DNA of 64,000 bases, from positions 62,001 to 126,000 of the forward strand of contig JADDTR010000030.1 in assembly GCA_015345905.1 (NCBI GenBank), written 5' to 3'. The notes beneath the pieces were generated by a model, which was given only the letters and a program-made list of their open reading frames with translations, did no database searches and had not been told where the DNA came from. Source of the DNA: Aotearoamyces nothofagi. Its lineage: Eukaryota; Ascomycota; Leotiomycetes; Leotiales; Tympanidaceae. Shown here in pieces: positions 1 through 10,436 of the stretch; position 1 is the first letter of the stretch; the number at the start of each line of letters is the position of its first letter. The position numbers and the translations under genes were made by a program.

Positions 1-553
1 TGCACTTTCACCTCCGCAACATAGGCATCAAAGCGATTTACTGGTTTTGATTCATCGACCTTGGCTTTTACTTGATCGACCAATGTAGCTATCATCTTCG
101 AATAGGTAGGAAGTTGCTCCTTCTCATCCGTGTGCACGCCTTCGGGTCTTGGGGGCGGTTGGTCTGCATCTGCGTCTGTGGACTCCATCAGGGATTGAAA
201 CATCAATTCATCTGGGCTTCGGCTTTCTGCTTCTTCCTTGTGCGACTGGAGAGCTGTGAGGAGGCCATTTATGCGTGCCAGGAAGCCGTCGTTTATGATA
301 CGTTCGTATTTCAGGGTTTCGATCTGGTGTCTACGTTGATAGCGCTCTTGATGGATTTGATTCTGCTTCGCTCGGATGAAGGAGCGCTTGTCGACGTTGG
401 GGTGGACTTCGATGTCGGAATCGTCGCTCAATTCCAGAGCATCCTATATTGTCAGCCTTGTCTGTTCAGCCGTATGGTGGGGTCTGAGAGGAGGAATATG
501 GTTTGAGAAGTTGAGTTTATTGTACCTACCCACTTGCTGTAGTCGACAACCAT
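1..553 (-). CDS. cdc37: Hsp90 co-chaperone Cdc37, 5' part
   Basis: Cdc37 delivers client protein kinases to Hsp90 in the cytosol. Exons are 553-530 and 443-1, with an intron (GTAGGT...TAG) at 529-444; the second exon runs off the left edge, so about 155 N-terminal residues are visible. The protein opens MVVDYSKWDALELSDDSD, the highly conserved Cdc37 N-terminus. Ser14 followed by acidic residues matches the CK2 phosphorylation site known to be needed for kinase binding. A basic coiled stretch and a PDELMFQSLMES segment follow, as in fungal orthologues. The start is fixed by the conserved MVVDYSKW. It is divergent from the MDL1 gene across about 970 bp. The C-terminal Hsp90-binding domain lies outside the window. 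Identification is from recognised family sequence and is secure. Confidence 0.93.
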
Positions 554-1524
554 CTTGATATCAACGCGGTGATACGCGGTCAAAATCTGTGCTGTGGAAG
601 AAAAGCGCGAAGTGAAGCTATAAATATAATAAAGCCCTTCGATAGAAGCTCCCAGATAGCTGTGGTAACATGCCTCAGTTCACGTGAACTTGCCCCTCAG
701 GCATAAACTTATCCTTCCACGGGTGCACCGCACAGCATAAAATAGAACGCTAGTAGATACCTCTGATACCTCTGTCGCCCGTCATCTTTGATGAGGGAGC
801 AACGCGTATTGCTTTTGAGGCCGCTGCTACTTTCAGATCAAGCATTGTATCCTCTATGGTGTGCTCTTTGTTTCCTGCAGAACAGAAGGAGGCATCATAG
901 AGAAGAATAAATATGCGTATATATATCAGTGCTATAAGATTGGTGTGTCGAGTTTAAATGATGGCTTGGGAGCTTAGACTTCCCTTCTAATTGTATAGCG
1001 TACAAAGGTCCCTTTTCCATCACCATTGCTGGAGTAATGTATATCCTTCGTTGACTGGTTTCAGCTCTACTGGAAGACTACTTGTATACAGAACTGCCTC
1101 AGCCCTCGGCAGTCGGCAGTAGAGCCATGAGAATTGGGCGGTAGAGTAGGAATGGGGTTTGAACACCAGCGGAAGATTCGCACCAAGTCCTACGTCGTGT
1201 GCTAATGCTAAGATATATCAATAATGTATACCAGAGTATATACATGCATGTATGATTTGCACATGAATGCGCGGGCCCGATGCGTGCAAGCACGTCCTCA
1301 GCAAAGTTAAGTGTGTAGCAGCGGTACCTTAGGCTGCCGTAGCGACTTGCGATGACGGAGCGAGGATGCTGCGAGGCGCATAAGAAATCGTTGAGGTCGA
1401 TTACCAAACTCCAACATACGTCCCTGCCCACGCAATAATGTCAGGACGGCGACGGCACAGTTCTCAACTTCACCGGTGATATCAGTGGATCTGATTCCAC
1501 ATACCTTTCAACGCGCAAGTAGCA
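554..1524. other. divergent promoter region, cdc37 / mdl1
   Basis: About 970 bp separate two divergent start codons. No convincing coding frame is seen; a 110-codon open frame on the minus strand (1431-1099) has no recognisable similarity. A TATA-like AT stretch (TATAAATATAATAAA) lies near 619-633, about 70 bp from the cdc37 start. The palindromic E-box at 670-704 is listed separately. Confidence 0.6.
670..704. promoter_or_regulatory. palindromic E-box inside an inverted repeat
   Basis: TTCACGTGAA at 679-688 is a perfect 10-bp palindrome with a CACGTG core. It is framed by ATGCCT at 670 and AGGCAT ending at 704, which are inverted copies of each other. CACGTG is the classic site for bHLH factors such as Cbf1 homologues. 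It sits in the shared promoter of cdc37 and mdl1. The regulatory role is inference. Confidence 0.4.
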
Positions 1525-3969
1525 ATGCGCCACGCACTGGCTCTGAGGACCCCGGGCTGGAGGACCTTGGTAGATAATGCCCCAGGGAGACAGCTCCCAT
1601 TGACACAGGCTTCGATCGCAGTATCGCGGCCGTCGTGTCCTGTGGCCTCACTGCAGGGCAGACGGTGTATCAGCAGCTTTGCACCCAGGCCAACCAGCTT
1701 GATCAAGGCCAGGATAGAACTTGTGCCCAGCAGATTCCCTCTGCCACGATCTCTTATAAACTCGCAGTGGAAGCCTGCACTCGCTCAACTTCGATCTCTT
1801 TCAAGCACATCCCGGAATCTCGAAGCATCAAAGTCACCAAGAGAAGAGAAATCAAGAGATGAGACCCCGACGGAGAAGGCACGGCGAGAGGAGGATGAAG
1901 AGGATCTGGCAGACGAGGCTGGGTTCGCTCGGTCGGAAAAGGCAACACGTGCAGCACAAGTAAACCTTTCTGCCAGACTTGCTAAGGATGGAAAGACGCA
2001 AGGAAATTCCGCTGGTTTCGGAGAGATTTGGAGATTGATCAAGATCGCAAGGCCAGAAGCCAGATGGCTAGGATTGGCTTTTGTGTTCTTGCTCACATCC
2101 TCAGCGATTACAATGTCCATTCCGTTCTCGATTGGAAAGATTCTCGACCTTGCTACAAAGGACCCATCAGAAGGCAATACTTTGTTTGGTTTGGATATCA
2201 ACCAGTTCTATATCGCGCTCGGATGTGTGCTGACCATTGGCGCGGCTGCGAACTATGGAAGGATCATCATCTTGAGGATAGTAGGAGAGCGCATTGTGGC
2301 AAGACTAAGGTCCCAGTTGTTCAGGAGGACATATGTCCAGAATGCTGAGTTTTTTGATGCAAATCGAGTCGGAGATTTGATATCGAGATTGAGTTCGGAC
2401 ACAGTGATTGTGGGTAAGAGTATCACACAAAATCTATCGGATGGCCTAAGGGCTATTGTCAGTGGTGGAGCTGGATTTGCGGCAATGGCGTGGGTCAGCT
2501 TGAAACTCACGAGCATCTTATGTCTGATGTTTCCGCCAGTGGCTATCGGTGCTTTCTTCTATGGAAGAACAATCCGAAATCTGAGCAGGAGAATCCAGCG
2601 AAACTTGGGCACGTTAACAAAGATTGCAGAGGAGCGACTCGGGAATGTGAGAACAAGCCAAGCATTTGCGGGTGAGATACAGGAAGTTAGCCGGTACAAT
2701 CATCAAATCAAGAAGATCTTTGCTCTTGGAAAGAAGGAGGCCTTGATAAGCGCGACCTTCTTCTCTACTACAGGCTTCTTCGGTAACATCACCGTTTTGG
2801 CACTTCTCTACTCTGGAGGTGCGATGGTTAAGAGTGGTGTTATTAGTATTGGAGACCTGACATCATTCTTGATGTATACAGCCTATGCTGGATCCAGTCT
2901 ATTCGGCGTCTCCAGCTTCTATTCGGAGCTTATGAAAGGAGTGGGAGCGGCGAGCCGATTGTTTGAATTACAAGACAGGAAACCAACAATTCCTGCCACC
3001 GTGGGTGTTAAAGTCAAGTCTGCCCAAGGTCCTATTACCTTTAAGAACGTCTCATTTGCCTATCCTACACGACCGGCAGTACATATCTTCCAAGGTCTCG
3101 ATTTTGAAATCCCATCAGGCTCCAATGTTGCGATAGTTGGACCCAGCGGAGGCGGTAAATCCACTATTGGATCCTTATTGCTACGGTTTTATAATCCTAC
3201 TGAAGGCAATATTCTAATCAATGGCCAGGATATCTCAAAGATGAATGGCAAGTCACTGCGCCGCCGCATCGGCATGGTCGGTCAAGAACCTGTGCTCATG
3301 TCCGGTTCTATCGCCGAAAATATTGCATATGGAAAGCCAAACGCGAGTCGTACAGAAATAATTGCCGCTGCACGCAAAGCAAATTGTCAATTCATCGCAG
3401 ATTTCCCAGATGGACTCGATACATTTGTTGGCGCACGTGGTGCCCAATTATCTGGTGGCCAGAAACAGCGTATCGCCATCGCTCGTGCACTGCTCAAAGA
3501 ACCTGACATTCTCATCCTCGATGAAGCCACTTCCGCCTTGGACGCCGAGTCGGAAACACTCGTAAATTCAGCACTCGCAGCATTACTACGTGGACATAAC
3601 ACAACCATCAGTATTGCCCACAGACTAAGCACGATCAAGCGCTCTGACCGGATCATCGTTCTCGGCAACGATGGAAAGGTTGCAGAACAAGGCTCCTATA
3701 AGCAACTAAGCTCCGATCCTGACAGTCAATTCTCGAAACTCATGGAGTGGCAGCTAAGTGGCGGAGAGCAGAGTGAGAAGGTCGGCGAGTCTGGTAGGGA
3801 AGTTGGCGGGCATATCACCGAGACAGAAGAGATTGAAGATGATTTAGCGAGAGAATCGGAAGAGAATACCGAAGAAGATTTGGAAGATGAGCGGGAAGAA
3901 GGTGAGAAGGCGAAGAAGAAGGAGTCGGATTCCGAAGAGGCTCTTGAGAAGGAGGAAAAGAAGCCTTGA
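1525..3969 (+). CDS. mdl1: mitochondrial ABC half-transporter, MDL1 type (ABCB subfamily)
   Basis: Single exon, 814 aa. MDL1-type proteins export peptides from the mitochondrial matrix. The first ~110 residues are rich in Arg/Ser and poor in acidic residues, consistent with a mitochondrial presequence. A charged Lys/Glu stretch follows, then a six-helix ABC transmembrane domain at about residues 175-470. The nucleotide-binding domain carries Walker A GPSGGGKST (539-547), signature LSGGQ (642-646), Walker B ILILDE (662-667) and an H-loop in SIAHRLST. The last ~80 residues are a very acidic Glu-rich tail, longer than I expect for the family. A short presequence plus one TM domain and one NBD makes it a homodimerising half-transporter. 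MDL2 or another ABCB10-like paralogue is possible; ATM1 is less likely because the matrix-side motifs look MDL-like. Confidence 0.87.
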   Translation: MRHALALRTPGWRTLVDNAPGRQLPLTQASIAVSRPSCPVASLQGRRCISSFAPRPTSLIKARIELVPSRFPLPRSLINSQWKPALAQLRSLSSTSRNLEASKSPREEKSRDETPTEKARREEDEEDLADEAGFARSEKATRAAQVNLSARLAKDGKTQGNSAGFGEIWRLIKIARPEARWLGLAFVFLLTSSAITMSIPFSIGKILDLATKDPSEGNTLFGLDINQFYIALGCVLTIGAAANYGRIIILRIVGERIVARLRSQLFRRTYVQNAEFFDANRVGDLISRLSSDTVIVGKSITQNLSDGLRAIVSGGAGFAAMAWVSLKLTSILCLMFPPVAIGAFFYGRTIRNLSRRIQRNLGTLTKIAEERLGNVRTSQAFAGEIQEVSRYNHQIKKIFALGKKEALISATFFSTTGFFGNITVLALLYSGGAMVKSGVISIGDLTSFLMYTAYAGSSLFGVSSFYSELMKGVGAASRLFELQDRKPTIPATVGVKVKSAQGPITFKNVSFAYPTRPAVHIFQGLDFEIPSGSNVAIVGPSGGGKSTIGSLLLRFYNPTEGNILINGQDISKMNGKSLRRRIGMVGQEPVLMSGSIAENIAYGKPNASRTEIIAAARKANCQFIADFPDGLDTFVGARGAQLSGGQKQRIAIARALLKEPDILILDEATSALDAESETLVNSALAALLRGHNTTISIAHRLSTIKRSDRIIVLGNDGKVAEQGSYKQLSSDPDSQFSKLMEWQLSGGEQSEKVGESGREVGGHITETEEIEDDLARESEENTEEDLEDEREEGEKAKKKESDSEEALEKEEKKP

Positions 3970-4712
3970 GTTGGTCCATAGACTTCCTCCCTACTTGTGG
4001 ACTCTCCCTGCTTCTCCACAAGTCGGGACAGGAAACCCTCTCTTTCTTTTTTTCGAGAAGCCAAAAGCTCTTGTTTGTCATTCTACATTTGCCGGCGTTC
4101 TTGCTAGTGTTGGTTCATCGAGAAGGATGGCGGCCGGCATCACATCACCTATACCACATGCCTATTTTCCATACTCCGCTCATAAAGGACGGGGCGTGGG
4201 GTTTACTGCTGCGGCACGCCTTGTCATCTTATGTAAGATATAAATATGAAGAAAACGATTACCGTTCTGTCGATAAATCTAGTGTCGCTGTGTGGTTTTG
4301 TGTTTCTGTGACTTGAATCACTGAAAAGAAATAAATGATTGCTTTGGATTCTAGATTTTCGTTATATATATGCATTCTATCTCATCCGTGTAGTCGTGCC
4401 ATGCTGCCGTCACGTCCACGTCGAGTTGGAGAAGGGGGTATCGTCTCACAGCCCTTCCACTATGTAAAGCTGGCTTCGACACCTCGAGTATACCTCGGCA
4501 TTCTCAGCCGCCTCTACCCCTCTACTCCTAAAGATACCAAAAGAGGACCCATCCACCGAACCCCTCTCCCAACCGCCCTCCTAGTCTAGCCCAGGCGGGT
4601 CTTTTCCTCTCACAAGCAGCCCAAAGCACGCGCAAGATCCCAGACGCCTTCTGGGCACGTCCTTCCCATACACATCTCACAGCACCAACGGCACCAGCGA
4701 CACCCACGGTAC
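3970..4712. other. intergenic, convergent 3' region
   Basis: It lies between convergent mdl1 and the UPF0045 gene. An AATAAA hexamer occurs near 4329, in a suitable place for mdl1 polyadenylation. The rest shows no coding frame I trust; short open frames here overlap low-complexity CCT/CTC sequence. Confidence 0.5.
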
Positions 4713-5352
4713 TCACGGCACGATCTTCGAGTCACCGGCAATATAGCCCTCATTGCCCTCGGCATCAATCTTGGGGGCGGGGGCCCCGGCGGCGGCGCCG
4801 GCGAGGATGGACTCGACCTTGGCGACCTTCTCTGCGAAATGCTGCTTCTTGTCGGTGCGCGTGCCGGCGCGGATGTCGGTCTGGACGCGGGCGACGCCGT
4901 TCTGGTGCACGAGGGTGTGGGCCTGGCCGATGAGATGCATGACGGCGTCCCAGGGTCCTTCTGTGATGGGGTGGTTAGTCTGGAGGGGGTTTTGGGGGGG
5001 GACGAGAGAGGAGGTAGGCAGGAAGGGGGCGGCGACGTACCAACGGTTGTACCGGCGGAGTGCATCACGTAGCTCAGGCCGCTGGCCTTCATGAGGCGTT
5101 GCACATCGGCGACTTGGGCGGAGACGGAAGCGGTGGGTGTGCCGATCTAATCGGGTGCATGTGTCAGTAATGGAGCCTGCAATACCGGACATATGGCCGT
5201 GTATATATATATATATATATATATATGATCTGCGGAATAGGGGGCGCTGGATTGAGATATGCAGACACGGGGGGAGAAGGGCAACGCACGGGGATGAGAC
5301 AGAAATCGGCGACGCAGGCAGGTGGCGTGGAGAGGTTGGCGTAGTCTGTCAT
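4713..5352 (-). CDS. UPF0045 / ECM15-like (MTH1187/YkoF fold) protein
   Basis: Three exons, 138 aa: 5352-5290, 5146-5041 and 4960-4713. Both introns start GTGCGT or GTACGT and end TAG or CAG, and frame is kept. The protein shows CVADFCLIPIGTPTASVS, a central MKASGLSYVMHSAGTTVEG, and a GVARVQTDIRAGTRTDKK block, the signature of the MTH1187/ECM15 family. Bacterial relatives bind thiamine or hydroxymethylpyrimidine as small ferredoxin-like tetramers; the fungal role is unknown. A GTGAGT at the natural stop (CCGTGAG) could act as a donor for a further exon, so the C-terminus is slightly uncertain. A (TA)n tract lies in intron 1. Family is clear; function is not. Confidence 0.82.
5202..5226. repeat. 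(TA)n microsatellite
   Basis: About 12 uninterrupted TA units inside the first intron of the UPF0045 gene. Confidence 0.95.
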
Positions 5353-6369
5353 CTCTGCGAGGGTCTTTGGACGGAAAGAATTGGATGGGAGGAGTGGGAT
5401 GGGTGCTGGCGAGGTAACGGGTCGGATTGGAGGTCGTCGGTGAAAATCAGAGGCAACGCGGGTGTCATGGCGGTCGAGGCGGGAGATGGTGGGGTCGCTA
5501 TCGTTATCGCCGCTCCCACGTGATATATCAGTGATACAGTATGTATTGAGGATGGTGGTCTAACGTCTGCGGTCTAGGGAAAACTGAATATTTCTAGAAA
5601 TGGAAAATAAATTACAGTGCTGTGGGTGGAGCTCTCACTCTGCTCTAGTCACTTTGCTGCTTGGAGTCTTCTGCGAGGTTGAGTGCTCTCTGGTCTTGGC
5701 CATCCTGTTTACTGCGTGCAGTCGGCTCTGAGCTGTTGCAACGCCCGTCTGTCTCTTGTTACTCTTGTCTCCAGCAGGTTCTCTCTACTGTCCATCATCT
5801 TAATAGATGTGTGCTCGCAATGCGGCTGTGGCTTCTTTATTTCAATGCGGTGAAGCGTAAGTAGCCGGCAAGGCTCTTGTCGGGTATCGGTGAGATGTTT
5901 GGACAAGCCGCAATATCTGTCTGGAAGGATTGTGGAAACACAAAGCCTTCCTGTCAGGAATCGGTGAGGGGCTCTTATTTAATAACGCCCCGCCACCGGG
6001 GCTGTCTTGTTGCTTTTATCAGCGTCCTTCCGCATATCTCTTCTCATCATCTCTACTAACGCTACATTGGGCAAGTGCACGTGGATCTGAACAACTGGCT
6101 GCTTTCTATTGAACAGCTACGATTGAACTGTTGTGTTGAATTCATTCAAGTGTGTGAGTGGTTTCAATATCGACCAAACTACTATTTCAATCTCAACTAG
6201 GAAATAACGCAGAGTGAGCCCCTCGATTCGTCCCATAATCAATCAGGACATTCATCCTCGGAATACTCTCGAGACGGATAAGCCAACAGCAGTACAGAAG
6301 CATCTCGATATTTTTAATCCGCTTGTATCCGGACTCAGACCTGTTTAAACAGACGCAGATTCTCCTAAC
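5353..6369. other. divergent intergenic region
   Basis: About 1 kb between the divergent UPF0045 gene and the HAD phosphatase gene. A CACGTGATAT E-box-like site lies near 5517. No open frame above 90 codons on either strand resembles a known protein, and no RNA gene is recognisable. Confidence 0.5.
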
Positions 6370-7602
6370 ATGGCATCTCCGTGCCGTTCCTTCGGGAAAG
6401 GAAGTAGAGTAGCTATAATGGCCAAGAGCAGCAAGGCTACAGCCCATGGCCAGGATCTAGACGCCGCCTCATCGTCAAGGCGTCCTCCTACCTTTGCCTA
6501 CGCGTTCGATATCGATGGCTGCCTGTGGGAAGGCGGTGTTCCACTTCCTGGTTCCATCGAAGCTCTTCAATTTCTCCATTCGAACAAGATCCCCTATATC
6601 TTCCTTACAAACGGCGGCGGCAAACACGAATCAGTCCGCATCAAGACAATGAGCAAGGCATTTCAAGTCCCCGTCACGGAGGATATTCTGGTCCAGTCAC
6701 ACACGCCTTTCCTCGACCTCGTTTCCACCTTTGAAGGCAAGACCGTTCTCGTCATGGGCGGTGCTGGATCCCGAATCCGAGAGACAGCTGCCCTCTACGG
6801 CTTCAATCCCGTGACACCAGCAGATCTGTACGCCGCCAGCGAATCTTACTGGGATTTCAATGAGATCTCGGACGCCTATTACAAAGAGCACGCCCATCCT
6901 CTTCCCACTCCGATCGACTTTGCCAATCTCGATAACCACGCCGCTCTCAGTCCACAGACATCCCTCAAAATCGACGCGCTTTTGATGTTTTCCAGCAGCC
7001 GGGACTGGGGGATGTATAGCCAAATCATCAGCGATCTCCTCCTAAGCCATCAGGGATATTGGGGAACTGTATCAAAGCTCAACGGCAATCCTAACCTCCC
7101 CAACTACGGCTACCAGCAGGACGGTCAGCCTCAGTTCTTCATGAGCAACCCAGACGTGACCTGGGCTACCAAATACCATCTCCCTCGCTTCTCCCAAGGC
7201 GCTTTCCGAGCCGCGTTCGAAGGCCTCTGGAAGGTCGACAAACCAACCGGCGTCGAGCTCCTCAACGTCACGCAATTCGGGAAACCGACAGCAACAACGT
7301 ACGCCTACGCGGAGCAGAAACTCAACAACCACCGAGCGAAGCTCCTCGCGGCCGGTTCCATGACATCGACACGGCCGCTCCAGACGGTCTACATGGTGGG
7401 GGATAACCCCGAGAGCGATATCCGCGGCGCAAACGAGTACAAGTCGCAGCTAGGCACGGAGTGGGCTTCGGTGCTGATCGAGACGGGGGTTCATCCAAAG
7501 GGTGCTGTGCCGAGGTATCGACCTATGGCTACGCTGGCGAATGTCAAGGACGCGGTCAACTGGGCGCTTGAGAGGGAGGGGTATGAGAAGAGGGTTCAGT
7601 AG
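6370..7602 (+). CDS. HAD-superfamily IIA phosphatase, CECR5/HDHD5 type
   Basis: Single exon, 410 aa. The N-terminal motif AFDIDGCLW gives the nucleophile and acid/base pair Asp47/Asp49 of HAD enzymes. A Thr/Asn in FLTNGGG fits motif II, and VGDNPESDIRG (about 343-353) carries the metal-binding acidic residues of motif IV. The long cap region and the VELLNVTQFGKPTATTYAYAE segment are typical of the CECR5 subgroup, which in animals is a mitochondrial protein of unclear substrate. The first 40 residues are Ser/Arg-rich and could be a mitochondrial presequence. A second in-frame ATG at residue 17 (MAKSSKATAHG) is an alternative start. The class is secure; the substrate is unknown. Confidence 0.88.
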   Translation: MASPCRSFGKGSRVAIMAKSSKATAHGQDLDAASSSRRPPTFAYAFDIDGCLWEGGVPLPGSIEALQFLHSNKIPYIFLTNGGGKHESVRIKTMSKAFQVPVTEDILVQSHTPFLDLVSTFEGKTVLVMGGAGSRIRETAALYGFNPVTPADLYAASESYWDFNEISDAYYKEHAHPLPTPIDFANLDNHAALSPQTSLKIDALLMFSSSRDWGMYSQIISDLLLSHQGYWGTVSKLNGNPNLPNYGYQQDGQPQFFMSNPDVTWATKYHLPRFSQGAFRAAFEGLWKVDKPTGVELLNVTQFGKPTATTYAYAEQKLNNHRAKLLAAGSMTSTRPLQTVYMVGDNPESDIRGANEYKSQLGTEWASVLIETGVHPKGAVPRYRPMATLANVKDAVNWALEREGYEKRVQ

Positions 7603-9158
7603 CGGCGAGGTCACGAAGGAGATGATAGACGTCTTGTCTCGATTGGGGTCATTGGGTCGGTCATTTTGGAAATTGCGAATGTTCATCGCTGTGTAGTCTG
7701 GGTTTGGATCAATAAAATTGTAGCCTCTAGATCCAGGATTCTAGGCTTGCTTTCTGAGAGTAGAAATAATAGAATCATTGGGAAGTAAAGTATTGATCAT
7801 GATCCCTCCTAGCCTCGTTGTCCTCACTCACGCGACATATCTTGACTATTTCCTATACTTAGCCTCTGGAAGCAAATAAAAGGGAAAATGGTAGAATAAA
7901 ACGATTTAAAATTAACCACTTCGTTAGCGAGGACGTCCTCGTCATCTCATGGGTCACGGTACCACAGAACATAGGACTTTATAGACGCAGCAATACAGTG
8001 AGCAAGAGCTAGCTACTGTACCAATTTACGGTTTCTCGGCGAGGTGCTCCTTCTCGAGGGGAGCTCCTGACTTGTATATATATTTGAAGGACCGAGAGAG
8101 AGAGAGGTAGAGAGAGAGAGGTAGAGAGAGAGAGAAAGAGAGTAGTAGTAGATAATCGTAAGGAGAACAGATGGACAGTGAAGTAGTGAGTAGGTTAGTG
8201 AGTACAGGAAATACCGAAATGGCGAGAGCATTGGAACGAGATGATGGAACAAGAATCCGCAATATACGTGTATACCAATCAACATATATGTATACTGTAT
8301 GAATGGATATGTAGGAATGGATATGTATGAAAGCAGGAAGTAGATAGCCTCATTCTCCGTATATGATGTCTCTGCTGGGAATCCCCTTTCCGAGCAGCGC
8401 GTCGTCGTCATCCCGGCAGCCTCCGGGCCATAGGGCGGGCAGGCGACACCGAAAATAGATTCTAGTGTGTACAGCCCAGCGGCGGGCGACGGGCGGGCGA
8501 CGCGGCCGGTAACTAACGAGCAAGTCCCATTCCCCCGTCGCAACTTCCAGCCTCATCTCCAGCTCCGTCTCCAGCTTCATGACATCGCCCAAGACGCCGC
8601 CCGACTCGGCCTCGACGGCTCTTGGCGATGCGTGTCTGCTGCGCACGCCGCTGGCCGTGGCCGCTGGCCGCAGACGCCGGCTCGAGGCTCATCGCGGCGT
8701 TTCTGCTCTCGCCGTGCGCGTTTCATCGCCGTCCAGGAATCCTCATTTCGCGCGCCGTTTGAAGCTATTCTCGCTGCTCCACTGTTTGACGAAGCTGTCG
8801 TCGCTGCTGACGACAGCCAGCGCGGACGGGATTCTGCCCGGGCAACAATGAAAAGGACTGGGCATGGACAATGGCTTCATGTCCTGGATGCCCCATTCTC
8901 TCGTCTCTTCCCTTCTCTCCTCTCCTCTCCTCTTCACTGCATATATGTCCATCTTCGTATTCATATCTCCATCCACATCTCACATCCTGCCGCTGCATCA
9001 TCTCTGACACGGTGTTTCCCTGTTTGATCCGTCGGCTTTCTTTCTCATTCCTGGCCGTGCCCGTTTCACCCAGCGGCGGTCGTTCAGATCTATAAGGGCG
9101 ACGGCCTCCTTCAGATCCTGACTGTCAACGACGAGGTATTGTTCCCGTCACGGCAGTT
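7603..9158. other. long intergenic region with GA-rich repeat and pyrimidine-rich promoter
   Basis: About 1.55 kb. A GAGA/GGTAGA simple repeat spans roughly 8090-8146. A GC-rich block at about 8380-8830 is open in several frames on both strands but has no recognisable protein and biased composition, so I do not call a gene. A CT-rich tract at 8888-8940 and CTATAAGG near 9090, about 70 bp before the next start codon, look like the promoter of the PLC-like gene. Confidence 0.5.
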
Positions 9159-10436
9159 ATGATCTTCCCGTCCCTGCTCGCTGCGTCGGCAGCCTTTCTT
9201 TCGCTGTCGAGTGTCGCATATGCATCCCCACAACAAGGAGGTCAAGGTGGTCAAGGCAATGAAGGAGGAGGAGTCGAAGAGTCTTCGACAGCACAAGCAC
9301 AAACTGTTCAGTCATCAGTAAACTCACAAGCAACCTCGCAAGCAGCCTCGCAAGCAACCTCGCAAGCTGTGACGGCATCGACTACAGCTGTAAAGGCTTC
9401 CACCGTCTCCGAAGCTGCTTCCTCGACGGGCACAACTGCCTGCAACAACTCTCCTCTCCTCTGCGATCGAAGCTACAACAACATCACGCACATGGGCGCC
9501 CACGACGCTGCCTTTCTCCGAGACTCGAGCACCTCGTATTCAACTTCCGGTAACCAATACTACAATGCCACCATTGCACTCTCGGCAGGACTTCGGTTGC
9601 TTCAAGCACAGGTTCATAACGACGATGGCGTTCTTGAGCTCTGCCACACGACCTGCTCTCTTCTCGATGCTGGAAGTTTGGAGGATTGGTTAGCCGATAT
9701 CAAGAGTTGGATGGACGACAACGCCAACGACGTAGTCACAATCCTCCTCGTCAACAGCGACAGCAATTCCACAACATCATTTGGGTCCGCCTTTTCCAAT
9801 TCTGGCATCGACACGTACGGCTACACGCCGTCGTCAACAACTGGCCCAATTGTAACTTGGCCCACGCTCCAGACTCTCATCACAGCAGGTACCCGCATGG
9901 TATCCTTTGTCACAAACATCGATTACGACTCAACCTACCCCTACCTCATCCCCGAATTCGACTACGTCTTCGAAACGGCCTACGATGTAACCTCGCTCTC
10001 GGACTTCGACTGCACGCTCGACCGTCCAACCAGCCTCTCGAGTGCCGCAACAGCCGTGAGCTCGGGATACCTCCCTCTCCTAAACCACTTCGCCGAAACC
10101 GAGCAGGCCTTCGGGATCGAGACGCCGGACGTCGACAACATCACCATAACCAACTCGCCCAGCACGGACACGACGGGCAATCTCGGTCTCCAGGCACAGA
10201 CCTGTGACGATGAATATGGCATTAAACCGACATTCATACTCGTGGATTTTTGGAATGTTGGACCGTCGGTTGAGACGGCGGATAACATGAATGGGATCGT
10301 CGCAACCGGTAGGACGAATGTGACTACGGCGCTGCTGACTTCATCAAGTGATTCGGCAGCGAGTGGGGTAGGTGTGCCTACGAGGATGATGTTCGCATTG
10401 ACAGTCGTTGGAGGCTTGATCTATCTCTTGGTCTAG
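9159..10436 (+). CDS. secreted PLC-like phosphodiesterase, probable GPI-anchored protein
   Basis: Single exon, 425 aa. Residues 1-22 form a signal peptide ending AYASP. A Gly/Gln then Ser/Thr/Ala linker runs to about residue 92 and contains imperfect SQA(T/A) repeats. The catalytic region shows HMGAHDA with His115 and LELCHTTC with His163, in the positions of the two catalytic histidines of PI-PLC X-like TIM barrels. Several paired cysteines and many NxS/T sites fit a secreted glycoprotein. The C-terminus is a hydrophobic segment ending GGLIYLLV after a small-residue stretch, as in GPI signals. Fungal members are uncharacterised cell-surface proteins. The substrate is unknown; the fold assignment is from family memory. 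Confidence 0.83.
   Translation: MIFPSLLAASAAFLSLSSVAYASPQQGGQGGQGNEGGGVEESSTAQAQTVQSSVNSQATSQAASQATSQAVTASTTAVKASTVSEAASSTGTTACNNSPLLCDRSYNNITHMGAHDAAFLRDSSTSYSTSGNQYYNATIALSAGLRLLQAQVHNDDGVLELCHTTCSLLDAGSLEDWLADIKSWMDDNANDVVTILLVNSDSNSTTSFGSAFSNSGIDTYGYTPSSTTGPIVTWPTLQTLITAGTRMVSFVTNIDYDSTYPYLIPEFDYVFETAYDVTSLSDFDCTLDRPTSLSSAATAVSSGYLPLLNHFAETEQAFGIETPDVDNITITNSPSTDTTGNLGLQAQTCDDEYGIKPTFILVDFWNVGPSVETADNMNGIVATGRTNVTTALLTSSSDSAASGVGVPTRMMFALTVVGGLIYLLV

Noticed and set aside
1099-1431. 110-codon minus-strand frame in the cdc37/mdl1 promoter
   Set aside because: No similarity recalled and irregular composition; lies across the shared promoter.
8467-9027. 186-codon frame on the plus strand, with overlapping open frames on the minus strand
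   Set aside because: Open in several frames because of GC bias; Arg/Ala/Ser-rich without ordered sequence, and it ends in the CT-rich promoter.
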